Positions 23,308-35,159 are shown, counted from the first letter of the stretch. The stretch is 64,000 nt of DNA from Pteria penguin (GCA_035048485.1 CM068587.1:44028312-44092311), one strand, 5' to 3'. Numbers and translations are program-made. Notes: generated from the sequence alone by a model not told the origin.

Positions 23308-24360
23308 TCAATTTTTTCTCACAGGAATATTATTCCACTCTTCTTGAAGAGCACGTGCACGGTGACGTTTATGTAAGTGTCTCCCTAACTCATCCCACCT
23401 GTGCTCTATAGGACTGAGGTCGGGTGAACGTGCTGGGAAATCCATTACATTAAAACCCTGGATGTTTAGAAAGTTTAAGGTGACTCTAGCCGTGTGCGGA
23501 CGTGCATTGTCTTGTTGAAACGTCATCGGATTGTTGACAGTTTGATGACGTTGAATTAATGGGGGTGCTCAGGCTGTAAAACGTCATCGATGTAGCACCT
23601 CGCGGTAAGAGTGTTCCTCAAACTAACCAGTGACTACTTGAAATGTTGATTGATGGCTCCCCAAACCATGACGCCACCACAGCCAAATTCGTCACGCTCA
23701 ATGATGCAGTTTGCGCCAAAACGTTCATTGCTTCTCGGTATCGTAATTGCACTACAATCAAATATTTTTGTAATGTGTTAAATGTTCTATTATATTATTT
23801 ATATTCATGTATTGTATAGCTCCATGGTGACTTCTGCCACATAACTGAGCCGGTAACTCCTCTTTTTTCTTTCCTATAAATGCGCTGTCTTCCGTCAGCC
23901 ATGGACAAATTGAATCTTGATTCCTCGCTGAACACTACGCCATGCCAATTACGTCGATTAGCAAGCATGTTCCGGGACCACGTCAGACGATTTCTTCGGT
24001 GGCGAGGAGTTAGGATGAAGCCCTTCAATAGGCGACGGCATAGCAAACCTTCCTCTTTTAATCGTCGGCATACTGTCCTGTGGTGGATTTGCCTACCGTG
24101 ACGACCTATTATATCTCTCATATTCAACCCTGTTACGTAGATGACGTTGCCTTATGAAAACGTCTTGACGTCTTCTCGTTACACGTGGCTGACCACTTCG
24201 TGGACGATCTTTAACACGTCCTGTGGTCCGATACTTCCGTACAAGTCTTGTGATTGTAGACAAATGGACGTTGAAGCGTTCTGCAATGATACCTTGATTT
24301 ACGCCGGTGTCTACAAGGCCAAGAACAGCATACCTCACTCACGGCATTTCACGCGTTAGT
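23308..24360 (-). pseudogene. Tc1-like transposase (DD34E), split by a 139-bp insertion
   Basis: The N-terminal HTH region (MRYAVLGLVDTGVNQGIIAE; 24338 down) leads into HHRTVCRRLKEEGLL and VVFSEESRFNLS. The sequence after DGRQRIY is interrupted by a foreign 139-bp element (23739-23877), then continues with CIIERDEFGCGGVMVWGAI, TFQQDNARPHTA (second catalytic Asp, at about 23523) and SPDLSPIEHRWDELGR. There are 34 residues between that Asp and the Glu of PIEH, which fits DD34E. A frameshift near 24110, stops near 23640 and 23575, and a truncated C-terminus make it inactive. It cuts and pastes DNA at TA sites when functional. Confidence 0.88.
23739..23877. mobile_element. 139-bp element inserted in the Tc1 transposase
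   Basis: Same length and ends (TATCGTAATT...TTCCTAT) as the copy at 5361-5499. Removing it would leave the two halves of the transposase frame adjoining at DGRQRIYR, so it is a genuine insertion. TAT occurs at both boundaries. No TIRs and no RNA polymerase III boxes are evident, so the class is uncertain. Confidence 0.8.
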
Positions 24361-24650
24361 TTTTATGAAACAAAGTTTGAAACCAGGAGATATAAAGGCA
24401 CTAGGTACCAACATACGTTATTTCTGAAGAAAATTACTCAAAGTAGAGCACGTGGTCGAGTACTTTTTGAAAAGCGCACGGGTGAGCAGTATTACGTTAT
24501 GGTTGAGTTATTTGTCTCGCCGATAGCATGAAAGTTACCGCAATCGTACAATATCAAGCAGATATTCAAATCGATTAATTTTCAAAGCATTTATGTTTTA
24601 CATGTAAAAAACAAATAGGCTTTTTTTAATGTTCCTGAGTGTATATAATC
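24361..24650. mobile_element. 5' flank and probable end of the Tc1-like element
   Basis: The sequence upstream of the transposase start ends near AATGTTCCTGAGTGTATA (24630-24648), which in reverse reads like a Tc1-family terminus. The opposite terminus has been lost at the junction with the PLE fragment, so I cannot confirm the TIR. Confidence 0.35.
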
Positions 24651-25540
24651 TACATACGTTTGGAACTTGCAACAGATAGATTTAAATATTTTTAATTCTT
24701 TTAAACAGACTTGATTCTTACACTATAAACGTAACGTAACAAACCGTTCCTAAAAAGCACTAGATGGGTATCTCCATGGGAAAATGCTGACACATATGTC
24801 AGTTGTATAGAGATAGATATATACCACTGAACAATGTTACAAGAAAAGAATGCGTAAACGAGGGACATAAAGATATATGGCTGTAGATGGTATCCATAAG
24901 GTGCGTTTGGAGATCATTAATCATTTATTAGTGATCAAAATATATGGTTATGGTGAAATATATATGGCGACATAGTGCATCATGCAAAATATATGATGAA
25001 ATAGTGCATCATGAATACCAAACAAAAAAACCAAATACTAAAATATGATCTCCTATACGCAATACATTGCAATGATGATTAATTGTCGATGACTGCATAC
25101 TTCTGGAAACGGATATGATAATAACTGATAATTGTTTGCAGAGTCGCAGTTTAATACAATTGAAGGGAGTATGTGCTAAATTTCAATATAAATCATGAGT
25201 CATACATATGTAATAACTTTTTGTTCTAAGAAAACATAACTCTGAATTTAATTTTTCATCATATGTGCATTTTGTGAGCAATGAAAACACGTCTTGAAGA
25301 TATGTTATTTGAGAAAACACAAACTTAGATATTTTCAAAGAAACGGATTGTTAAGTGAAGTTTGCCCAGCAACACAGAAATGATAAACTCATAACCCGCC
25401 ACAGCATATGATCGAAAAGTACTTATATGAAATAAATTAACATTGAATGATAGAATGAATTATTCTATAAAAGAGTTGCGAAATACAAAAACCATGACGT
25501 AAGATGCTAAATGAATAAATTTATAAAAATATATATACGT
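24651..25540. other. AT-rich region
   Basis: A short local repeat (ATAGTGCATCATG, twice near 24975-25015) is the only structure seen. Confidence 0.35.
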
Positions 25541-25548
25541 GAAATAAT

Positions 25549-25605
25549 TTTGTGGGCAGATTTCGACAACTACAATCTCTTCAATGATGCTCAAATGTGT
25601 ATACA
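25549..25605 (-). ncRNA. Diverged hammerhead-like motif
   Basis: On the minus strand: GAGCATCA, TTGAAGAG, ATTGTAGTTGTC, GAAATCTGCCCAC. It aligns with the core of the ~350-bp units, but CTGAAGA is TTGAAGA and stem II is weak. No adjacent unit is recognisable. It is probably an old, solo copy. Confidence 0.35.
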
Positions 25606-26057
25606 TATCTAAAGAACAAATTCATTAACAAATCGACCTAAAAGCGTCGAAGGCCAAAATTGTGCATCAAGGAGATATATAATGATTTAATAATTTATGA
25701 GATTTTCAAAGTATTAAAACAATGGCGAGGAGTTCTAAAAGTAAACAATTAAACCAAATGTGTTGATCTAATTCATGCCAAAAATAGTAAATAGTAAACT
25801 GTGAATGGTTTAGTCATAGAGCTGTATGCCCCAAATCTCAATTAGAGTTACTTTGTATCGATTTAACATTATATAAAAATGATAACACACGTTTCTATCG
25901 ATCAGATCTCTTCCTCGAGAGACAGTCCCTCTCCGAATCAGAATATTTTTAAACAAATGCTTCGGTGTCATACATTTTCATGAGGATAGTATTCCCAAAA
26001 ATGCCTGCACGATATCTTATTCTAGTTCAAAGACGCATTCATATTTTAACATTCTTA

Positions 26058-26224
<167 letters not shown>

Positions 26225-26387
26225 TGTCTGTCAGTTTGTTTGTTTGTTTGTTGTTTTCTTTTTTATTTGGTTCATTCAATACCCTTCTATCAATTACGTC
26301 GAGCTGTGGCAATATACACGACTTTATCCCAAGTAATGACGAGTATACTATTAGAAATATAAAAGTGAAGGCGTCGCATTGCGATTT

Positions 26388-27203
26388 TTACGGAAACGTT
26401 TTGGTGCCTGGTATTGTTGTGTTGTAAATATGTATCATGACAAAAATAAAATTGACTTGCCCAGATTAACCTAACTTGATGACCTCAAAAAGTTGCCGTA
26501 AACTGTCCTTAAACGAGTTCTTTGGGACAATTTGTCATCTATAAAACACTTAGTTGATTTCTTAGAGTCAAGATAAATTTATGCGATTTCCCGTATGTCA
26601 GTTTAAAAAAAAATCGTCGTAATAAAGTCGCCATTCAATGAAGAAGAAGAATTGTTGATATCATTTTTGTTGACATGTTGCAATAAACATTCTACTAACG
26701 GGAATTTTTTTATCGAGCTATTGTTTTAAAGATACCATATCGAGATTTCGAAAGTCAATTTGTCTTCGAAATGGACTCATCGGACTCGCATTTATATGAA
26801 AATCTCGAAATACTGACTTTGTTGAAGTCAACATGATGCGAAAAAGTTATACTTAATACTGATATTCTTTTTGAAGACCATTATTTATATGCTGAATATA
26901 CTGTATAGATGTATATCCAAAATAGATATGTTTTCAAAAAACAATTATTTGTTTCTTCATCATTTCTTATATTAACAGTACTTTAAATCAAGCGGTTCCA
27001 GGATTTCCGGAAAGGAGGGGAGATACGCATGGGAGCAATGCATGCAAGTAAAAGCCAAATTGCTTAGCAATTTTGGTGCAAAGTCTAGGGTTTTACCCTT
27101 ATTATTGATTGTGTTTAATCTTATAATCTGTATAAGCCTTGCAAATCTGTAGCGAAAGAGGCAGCCCCCCCCCCCCCGTCCTCCAAATCCGCAAATGTAT
27201 GTA
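26388..27203 (+). repeat. Direct copy of the 28-29 kb repeat (arm-type unit)
   Basis: ACGGAAACGTTTTGGTGCCT through AAAGTTGCCGTAAACTGT, CGTCGTAATAAAGTCG, GAAAATCTCGAAATACTGAC and GTATAAGCCTTGCAAATCTG are all repeated in order at 28617-29321. Near its right end, C-run sequence (27165-27177) has replaced part of the terminus. It is about 2.2 kb upstream of the second copy and in the same orientation. Confidence 0.75.
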
Positions 27204-27330
27204 CTCAGAATCAAGAGGTTTTATTTTTTTTTAATTTTTTTTTTTTTTTGTTTTTGTTTTTGTTTTTTGTTTTGTTTTGATTTTTGGGGTTTTTTTCTTT
27301 TTTTGGGGGGGGGGGAGGGGGGTTGTTCTT
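27204..27330. repeat. T-rich and G-rich low-complexity stretch
   Basis: Poly-T with G interruptions (about 27220-27302) followed by a G-rich run ending near 27323. Confidence 0.9.
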
Positions 27331-28033
27331 TTCTCTTGATCCGTGTTCGTTAGTCTATAGTAACAAGTCTTGCGTTGTGTTTTCAAATGTTTATTTTAAT
27401 TAGTGCGACAACTATCTTTGACAGTGATATAGTCAAATACACAGACTAAGATAATATATCGTAAATAGTTCTGAATAAAAGACTATATAGCGTTAAGTTC
27501 AATATAATAGACGTTTAATCACATTCCTTCTCAATTTTATCTAATTACGAAGCAGTATTTATACATTTTTCTATGTAATACGCCCAACCCGCATGTGCAC
27601 CATAATCATCTAGATCATCTAAAGTGTCAACATTATCATTAACACTGCAAATGCTCTTTCAAATGCAGGTTCAATCATAAAGACCTATCAGGATATTGAA
27701 CTTCAACGGAATATCCAAGAATTGTGACAATTAAGACTCATCGAATATTAACAGATATACTACTACTACAATTAATATAACATAAAAATAAAACAATGAA
27801 AAGATTACTACAAAGTAAGTAATATTGCTGGACGTCATTTAACGTCTGGAAGGTCAAAGGGTCACATGGGGGAGGTTGTTTTTGGGGGGTTTTATTTGGG
27901 TTTGTTCTTCCTTTTTTTTCAAGTTAAGTCCGTTTTAAGGATCCGTCCCAATGAAAATTTTATTTTGATTTTGATTTTAATTTTTTGCCAAAATTAGTCA
28001 AGAGAGATCAATGTTTGTGAAGAATTACGACAA
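27331..28033. other. Non-coding spacer; short flanking direct repeat
   Basis: CCAATGAAAATTTTATT with upstream AAGTCCGTTTTAAGGATCC (27927-27972) is repeated in the same orientation at about 29367-29410, so the foldback is bracketed by a direct repeat of about 45 bp. Confidence 0.4.
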
Positions 28034-29331
28034 CTTAGCATATACAGTGGTGGATTAAGAGAGGGACTCCCTCTTTCGTTACAAATTTGCAAGGCTTATA
28101 CAGATACTAAGATTGAAAACCCTCAAATAATAAGAGTAAAACACCAAACTTTGCACCACAATGTCCATGTTACTTGACTAATACTATCACATGTATCCCC
28201 CTTTTTACTGTTAATATAAGAAATTATGAAGAAATAAATAATTGTTTATGGAAAACATATCTATTTTGGAAATACATTTATACAAGGTATTCAGCATATA
28301 AATAATGGTCGTGGATAGCGGTAACTATTACTTTATTGCATCATGACGACTTCCACAAAGTCAGTATATCGAGATTTTCATACAAATGCGAGTTTGATAA
28401 GTCGATTTCGAAGAGAAATTGACTTACGAAATCTCTAAATGGTATTTTTAAAACAATTACTCGAAATAAATTCTCGTTGGTAGCATGTTTATTGCAACAT
28501 ATTAACATAAATGATGTCAATAATTCTTGATTCTCATGGAAATGCGACTTTATTACGACGATTTCTTTTAGAATTGAAATAAAGGAACAGAAGAGAAATC
28601 GCATAAATCCATCTTGTACGGAAACGTTTTGGTGCCTGGTGCTGTTGTGTTGTAAGTAGGTATCATGACAAAATTAAAATTGACTTGCCGAGATTAATAA
28701 AACTTGATGACGCAATAAAGTCGAAAAGTTGCCGTAAACTGTTCTTAAACGAGTTCTGTCGGGCAACTTGTCATTTATAAAACAATAAGTTGGATTTCTA
28801 TACGTCAAGATAACTTTATGCGATTTTCCTCATGTCAATTTTATGATAAATCCTCGTAATAAAGTCGCATTTCCATGAAAATCGAGAGTTATCGACATCA
28901 TTTTTATTGATCTTTTGGAGTAAACATGCTAAAACGAAAATTTTATGTCGAGTTATTGTTTTAAAAATATCAATTCGAGATTTCGTAAGTCAATTTCTCT
29001 TCGAAATCGAGTTATTAAGCCCCCAATTGTATGAAAATCTCGAAATATTGACTTTGTTGAAGTCGACACGATGCGAGAAAGTAATACTTACTGATATTCT
29101 TTTTGACGACAATTATTTAAATGTAGGATGTCAAGTATAAATCTTTTTCCAAAACAGATATTTTTTCCAGAAACAATTATTTATTTCTTCATAATTTCTT
29201 ATATTAACAGTACAGCAAAGTCTGGATTTTTACTCTTATTATTTGAGGGTTTTTAATCTTATCTGTATAAGCCTTGCAAATCTGTAGCGAAAAAGTGAGT
29301 CCCTCTCTAAATCCGCCACTGTATATGCTAA
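28034..29331. mobile_element. Foldback element with ~500-580-bp inverted arms
   Basis: The left arm (28034-28612, minus sense) and right arm (about 28820-29331, plus sense) are inverted copies separated by about 200 bp. Ends read TTAGCATATACAGTGGTGG and its inverse CCGCCACTGTATATGCTAAT; CAGTGGYGGATTTAG resembles hAT termini. Each arm includes a related short open frame (RDFVSQFLFEI...LYENL) at 28341-28604 and 28907-29140. No transposase was identified, so this is a non-autonomous foldback or the product of an inverted duplication. Confidence 0.7.
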
Positions 29332-29419
29332 TTATCCAGTAGGTGTTTTCGTCTTCAGATCAAGTCTGTTATAAGGACCCTTTCCAATGAAAATGTTATT
29401 GTCGACCTTTTCCACTAAA

Positions 29420-30448
29420 GTTTGTCTTAATTCTTCCCAAAAATTTATCTCTTAGCTTTATGGAAATATTTAAAGGACACAAAATTCCAATATGATATGG
29501 TACAAGCGCCTTTGAAAAAATGAGAAAAAAACCCCATCGGTTCCTTGCCATTTAATTATGTATTCAAAGTTCATCACAAGGAGAGAGCTTAATTTTAGTA
29601 TATTTCAATACTTGCTTCTTAACACAATATATTGTAAGCTTAATGTATATTTTCACAATAAATACTGTTTAAACACAATACATTTAACTGACTGAGCATA
29701 TACATGTACAATATGTTCATTCGAGAGCAAATAACAAGAAAGAAAGTGTGATGTGATTAGAAAAAGTTTTTTTTTAGAATTAGGTCTTTCCTTCGTGGAA
29801 TTAATATATATTGTATATGTAGTAATGAGGAAACAAAGATCTCTTTTGCAAAAGTGGGGGAAGGGGGGATGGGGTTGGTTTCAGCAACCCTCCCTTTATC
29901 ATGATGGCTTGCCCCTGGTCCCAATCACTACCCTTCCCACCTCGTTCCGTTTACCGACCACTCTTTCTACTTCATGTCTCAGACAACTCAGATATCTAAA
30001 CAAAATGACTAAACACACATTCAGTGGAGAGTGCATATCAACTCAGCCCAATATCATTTGCTTTGATTATTGTGATTTATAAAGTCGCTGAAGTGATGAA
30101 TTTGGCGTCATGTTGTCAAAAAGCATATCGATAAGTGTTACTTTATGGCATCATGTCGACTTCAACAAAGTCAATATTTCGAGATTTTTCGTGAATGCTA
30201 TTTACAACACGCCACAACAATCCTTGGCGCTCAACACAAAATCTTGCAAGATCATTTGTTAACGTGCAGGCCCTTTGATAACTTCCGGCTATATCAAGAG
30301 ACACCTATACGACATGCTGAACATCAATTCGATATCTGCAAAACACTTTCAGAATTGTTGTGATTTGTATCGAGCCATAAGCTCTTACTAGTGTGACAAT
30401 GGTTTTGAACTCTGCAAATCAAATACTGGTAATATGAAGAAATATATT
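29420..30448. other. Mostly unassigned; fragment of foldback arm at 30140-30190
   Basis: TCATGTCGACTTCAACAAAGTC and the following AATATTTCGAGATTTT at 30150-30190 match the minus sense of the arm at 29033-29085. The 109-codon frame at 29753-30082 has no recognisable motifs. Confidence 0.4.
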
Positions 30449-30719
30449 GATTGATTGATTTTTGTTTAACGTACACCACGAATATTTCACGTATATGGTG
30501 ACGGCATCTGCCTGATGCGGGGCATACAAATTTCAACCTTTGCAACAGACCCATCCGAAGCAGTGAGGGGTCTTTAACGTGCCATGCATACCACGACACG
30601 GGGCCTCGGTTTTTTCTGTCTCATCCGAAAGACAGGACACCGGCATGACCAGAGTTTGAATCGAACCCCAGCCTCCCGATCAGGAGTCCAGCGTGATACC
30701 ACTAGGCCACGCCGGCTTT
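30449..30719 (-). mobile_element. tRNA-derived SINE, full-length, 15-bp TSD
   Basis: On the minus strand: AAAGCCGGCGTGGCCTAGTGG (box A), GGGGTTCGATTCAAACTC (box B), TTTCGGATGAGACAG, GCACGTTAAAGACCCCTCAC, CTTCGGATGGGTCTGTTGC, GGCAGATGCCGTCACCATA, then an ATCAATCAATCAA tail. Flanking direct repeats ATGAAGAAATRTATT lie at 30434-30448 and 30720-30734. Intact Pol III boxes suggest a fairly recent insertion. The central domain is shared with 14794-15044. Confidence 0.9.
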
Positions 30720-30734
30720 ATGAAGAAATGTATT

Positions 30735-31015
30735 CGCGATATATAAAAGACGTCAACTGGAGCCTAACAGGACACGTTCACTCGTTGTGTTTCTCGAAAT
30801 TTCTATGGTCCAAACAAACTCGTGTATGACAGAGGCTTAAGGATCATTTGTGAATACACAGAAAGGAGTGAGATCAGGTGTCCGTCATGCTAGAAACATC
30901 CTTCACTTATGTCCAGTCCATAATAGTGATATAATAAATGATTTACAATGGCTATGATATAATGTTACATGACATTATGAGATGATAAATATTACAACAT
31001 ATTTACGTTATCATT
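30735..31015. other. Short non-coding interval
   Basis: GAGATCAGGTGTCCGTCATG near 30870-30890 may be a remnant of the PLE 3' UTR motif in reverse orientation; otherwise nothing is seen. Confidence 0.3.
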
Positions 31016-31017
31016 GT

Positions 31018-31500
31018 GTGCACCAGATGTACATCTCGACATTTTATTTCACTTCAGTGATGCTCATGGCCGAATGAATGAAATTTGAAGAGCAGAGTTA
31101 AAACGAAAGTAGCCGAAAAAAGTGATCCAAGGAACAATGTAGGGACAGAGCTATGCATGAGGTTAGATACTTCTTAAGTTTATAGTAATTTACACAAATT
31201 GCACGACTGAATCTTTTAAATATTTATTCCACGTCATTACGCAAGCTCTGAAAACACAAGTAAGACTTATGGTGCCTTCGATGACACCGGCCTTGTGCTC
31301 ATAGTAAATATTAGAATATATAGAACTTTGTGCACCAGATGCGCATTTCGACAACCTACGTCTCTTCGGTGATGCTCATGGCCGAATGATTTGAATTCTA
31401 ATAATATATAAATATTTGAAGAGCAGAGTGAAACCGAGAGCGGCTGAAATCTAAGGAGAGAGCTATGCATGATGAGATACTACTTAGTTTTAAAGTGATT
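31018..31500 (-). repeat. Hammerhead-like units, partial dimer (minus)
   Basis: Cores at about 31021-31075 and 31328-31383 lie about 310 bp apart. The second is well kept on the minus strand: GAGCATCAC, CGAAGAGAC, GTTGTCGAAATGCGC, ATCTGGTGCA. Unit landmarks AGAGCTATGCATGA and GAGATACTACTTAG (inverse of the stem found in other arrays) follow. CTGAAGA is CCGAAGA here, a mutation expected to abolish cleavage. Confidence 0.75.
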
Positions 31501-31564
31501 TACAACTATTTCCCGAATGAAAGTATATATAACGTTAGCTCAATATCGGTATTTAATGAAAGTA

Positions 31565-32490
31565 ACAATGACACTGCTTTACATAACAACACAACGGTAA
31601 TTCTTTACATGGCAATAACAATGAAAATGCTTTACATGGCAATAACAACGGAACCGCTTTACATGACAACACAATGGTAATTCTTTACATGACAATAACA
31701 ATGACACTGCTTTACATGAATATTACAATCGCAATGCTATACATGACAATAACAATGGCACTATTTTACATGACAATAACAATGGCACTATTTTACATGA
31801 CAATAACAATGGCACTATTTTACATTACAATAACAATGGCAATACTTTACATGATAATAACAGTGACACTGCTCTACATGAAAATAACAATGACATTGCT
31901 TACAAGATAATAACAATGGTAATGCTTTACATGAAAATGAAAAATGACTTTGCTTTACATGACAGTAACAGAGGCAATGCTTACATAATAATAACAATGA
32001 CACGGCTTTACATGACGTTAACAGTAACATTGCTTTACATGACAATAACAATGGTAATGTTTTATATAACAATAACAATGGCAACGCTTGACATGACAAT
32101 AACAATGACAAAACTTTACATGACAATAACAGTAGCCATGCTTCACATGTTAGTAACAATGACACTTCTTTACATGAAAATAACAATGAAATTGCTTTAC
32201 ATGACAACAATAATGACACTGCTTTACATGAAAATGACAATGAAATCGATTTACATGATAATAGCAGTGACAACGCTTCACATGACAATAACAATGGCAA
32301 TGTTTTACATGACAATAACAACGAAACTGCTTTACATGACAATAGCAATGACACTGCATTACATCAAAATAACATTGGCAGTGCTTTACATGACAATAAC
32401 TGTGGCAGTGCTTTAATTGACAATAACAGTGGCAATGATTTAGATGACAATAACAATGACACTGCTTTACATGAAAATAACAGTGGCGAT
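31565..32490. repeat. 27-bp minisatellite, about 34 units
   Basis: Degenerate tandem units of the type ACATGACAATAACAATGGCA plus CTGCTTT. Because 27 is divisible by three, both strands carry long open frames: 31674-31910 and 31916-32416 on plus; 31815-32354 and 32150-32359 on minus, giving 9-residue repeats such as MTITMALFY and LLLSCKAVS. Nothing suggests translation: there is no conserved start context and no domain. Units differ mostly by single substitutions. Confidence 0.93.
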
Positions 32491-33672
32491 ATTAACGGCA
32501 GTATTTACTTGATTGTTGCAATGACGTTGATATAAATTACTCCCTTTTATAAGTGTTATATTTTGCATAATATCGACATTTTATTTCTCTAGAGAAGTAT
32601 ATCAGACTAGATGATTCACATTTATACAGCAACTGCGGGATTGCTCTTGCACTGCTCATGAAATATGTAGCTCTATATCTGTATTACAATGATTCTCTTG
32701 TCAGGAATGTTTATTGTTTACCAATACTATCAGTACTCAGTATCCGTATTAATTTTCCCCAATTTATATCAAGTATCAATAATAGATAACGATTACATTC
32801 CTTCGTATGGTATTACACTATGATGAGAGGAAATGATACACCTTTATCTTGTAATATCATGTAACAAAAAGAAAATTGACTAAATAAAAATAAACACACG
32901 TGTTCTTTCATTTGAATGCATTAAATTAATTTCTGTCATGTTTATTAATATGTGTTGTCTGCTGACAATTATGTTGAAATATTAATGTTATTTGGTGTTG
33001 TCGTTTCAAATTCTACTGCAACACTTCATAATAATAATATCTGTACATTAAAACATTGATGTTTACATAAGAATACCTGCTAGTGAAAAGAAAGCGTTGA
33101 GCAAACAGCTTTGGTGTTGCTTAGTTGTATGCACATCTGTCTTTCATATTGTCTAAAAACTGACGTGTCAAAGTAAACTAAGGTTACATCAAAACTCTGT
33201 TTAATTACCCACAATCCCTTTTTTTTCTTTATTTTGTGTGTATAAATCGATTAATGTGCACCACGCCTTATCTAGTAAATGTTCCAGAAATTTCGAACTA
33301 AATTATTTCTCAGCTCATCTTCAAAAGAAAGGGTTGTAGTGGAAGGGCGATATCTGGGAATTCCTGCACGAAATGATGTAATATCTTTCCCTGATAAAGC
33401 ATAATCGGTCTGCATCTACGATGCTTAATTGGCAGAATGTTGGGGAAGATTAGTAATGGATATGTAACGTAATAAAATAGGAGAGATCGGAGGCGTCAGC
33501 CACTTAAACTTGTCACATGACACATGATTGTTTTGATAAAACAGCACGTGACTATGAGGACATTATTTTAGTTGGCTGCTGATTCAGAAATTGTTCAGTT
33601 TTCTAGAATTAACAATTGAAAATCTAGAAGGAAGCACAATGGTCATAATAACAATAAGAATAGCCTGTCACG
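32491..33672. other. Unassigned AT-rich region
   Basis: No genes, arrays or element ends recognised. Confidence 0.4.
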
Positions 33673-33747
33673 AATTTTCAGCGACTTAGCCTTTATAAAG
33701 TTACAAAATCGTTTTGTAACTTAATAAAGGCTAAGTAATCGAAAATT
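33673..33747. repeat. Near-perfect long hairpin
   Basis: ACTTAGCCTTTATAAAGTTA and CAAAAT form the left arm, and ATTTTG/TAACTTAATAAAGGCTAAGT the right arm, around a CG centre. With outer AATTTTC/GAAAATT the stem is over 30 bp. It may be the tip of a palindromic MITE or a snap-back repeat. There is no downstream T-tract of a bacterial type, as expected for a eukaryote. Confidence 0.8.
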
Positions 33748-33789
33748 GGTAAGCTAGTGTTCTTCTTATTGAGATACATTATTAAAATG

Positions 33790-33905
33790 CTTCCATAAAT
33801 ATCATTCGTGTTATGTTGTTGTGAGTATGTACTGCCACAGGATATCTGGTTTCACTTCATATTGTCAAGGCTCTATTAATATACATTGTGGTATATTTTT
33901 GGGAG
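33790..33905. repeat. Copy of the CCATAAATATC...GGTATATTGTTG repeat
   Basis: Shares TCCATAAATATC and a GTTGTTGTGAGTA block with the array at 35160-35515. Confidence 0.5.
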
Positions 33906-34026
33906 TGCTCATCATCCTAATTAGGGCCCAAGGTCATATACTGAGTCAAATATTCATTTTTTTATTAAATGATGAACTAATAACTGGGATCTGGATTTTA
34001 TTAGGACCCTGTTTCATAGGCGTATA

Positions 34027-34930
34027 GTAATCACTTTGTCCATCCGTCTGTCCGCCAGCAAAAACTTTAACACTGGCTATATCTAATGCACTGTCACATG
34101 TAGCGCTTTCATTTTTCGCATGTATGTTTCCTTTGACCTTTCCGTTGGTACCAAATGTTTTGATCACGTAACGTTGAAAGTAACATTTGACCTGCTTTTG
34201 AAAAACTTGCCATTGACCATAACTATTGAACCGTAAGAAGTAGAGTTCATAGAATGTGACCTTGACAGTAACATTTGACCTATGTTTGAAAAACTATAAC
34301 ATTGACCGTAACTATTGAACCGAATAAAGTAGGGTTTTCATATTTGGGCATCTGCATTCCTTTAGACAAGACCTTCTGCAAGTATTAAAAGTTCGGATCC
34401 CTGCGACCTTGACAGTGAGCTTTGACCTATATTTGAAAAAAAAATTAATATTGACCGTAACTATTGAAGTATTGATCATGTGACCTTTGACGTATGTTTG
34501 AAAAACTATAACATTGACCATTATCTATCAAAACGTAAGAACTAAGGCTTTCACATTTAACGTTTGCCTTCTTGTGACAAGTCCTTCTTGCTGGTATCAA
34601 AAGTTAGACCAAGTGACCTTGAAAAAAATCTAACATTGATCATATCTAATATACTGTCACAAATAGAGCTTTCATATTGACATATGTGTTCCTTATGACA
34701 AGACCATTCCGTTAATACTTAAAGTTTTGACCATTTGACCTTGACAGTGGCCTTTGACCTACATTTGAAAAAACTTTAATATTGACCATTACGTATGAAC
34801 TGTAGGAAGTAGGGCTTTCATATTTTGCATATGTATTTCTTATGAAAAGACTTTCCACAGGTATTAAAAGTTCTGATGATTTATGACTACATTTTTCTGC
34901 TGGTACCAAATTAAGTTCAAGCTGAACAGC
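34027..34930. repeat. Mollusc-type TGACCTTGAC/TTTGACC interspersed repeat array
   Basis: Starts CACTTTGTCCATCCGTCTG, then irregular repeats of AACATTGACCGTAACTATTG, ACCGTAAGAAGTAG, GGCTTTCATATTT, GACAAGACCTT and GTGACCTTGACAGT spaced about 90-150 bp. This composition is a familiar repeat family of bivalve genomes. Related fragments lie at 43320-43375, 50790-51075 and 57560-57720. Function unknown. Confidence 0.7.
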
Positions 34931-35005
34931 ATCCTGCTAGGCCCTTCTGACTTTGGCAGTTTTCTAGTTTATTTTAATTCTATTCATAAAGGGCAAGGGA
35001 TAAGG

Positions 35006-35063
35006 GAATAAATTAAAATGAAATAACTGATTGAAGTATTTTCTCAGTATATGACCCCGAACC
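35006..35063. repeat. Solo end of the 56.5-kb MITE family
   Basis: GGAATAAATTAAAATGAAAT followed by TATTTTCTCAGT and ATGACCCCGAACC matches the right end of the palindromic element at 56489-56727. Confidence 0.55.
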
Positions 35064-35159
35064 TTGGTCTCATTTTGATATACAAATGCCCATAAATGTT
35101 TAGAACGGGATAATGTCGTGAATGTTTAGTTCTTCCGTGCTTTTTATCTCATGTCTGAT

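Noticed and set aside
29753..30082. 109-codon gene
   Set aside because: No recognisable domain; low-complexity G-rich tract inside; likely chance.
31565..32490. CRISPR-like array
   Set aside because: Units are contiguous 27-bp repeats without unique spacers, in eukaryotic DNA with no cas genes.
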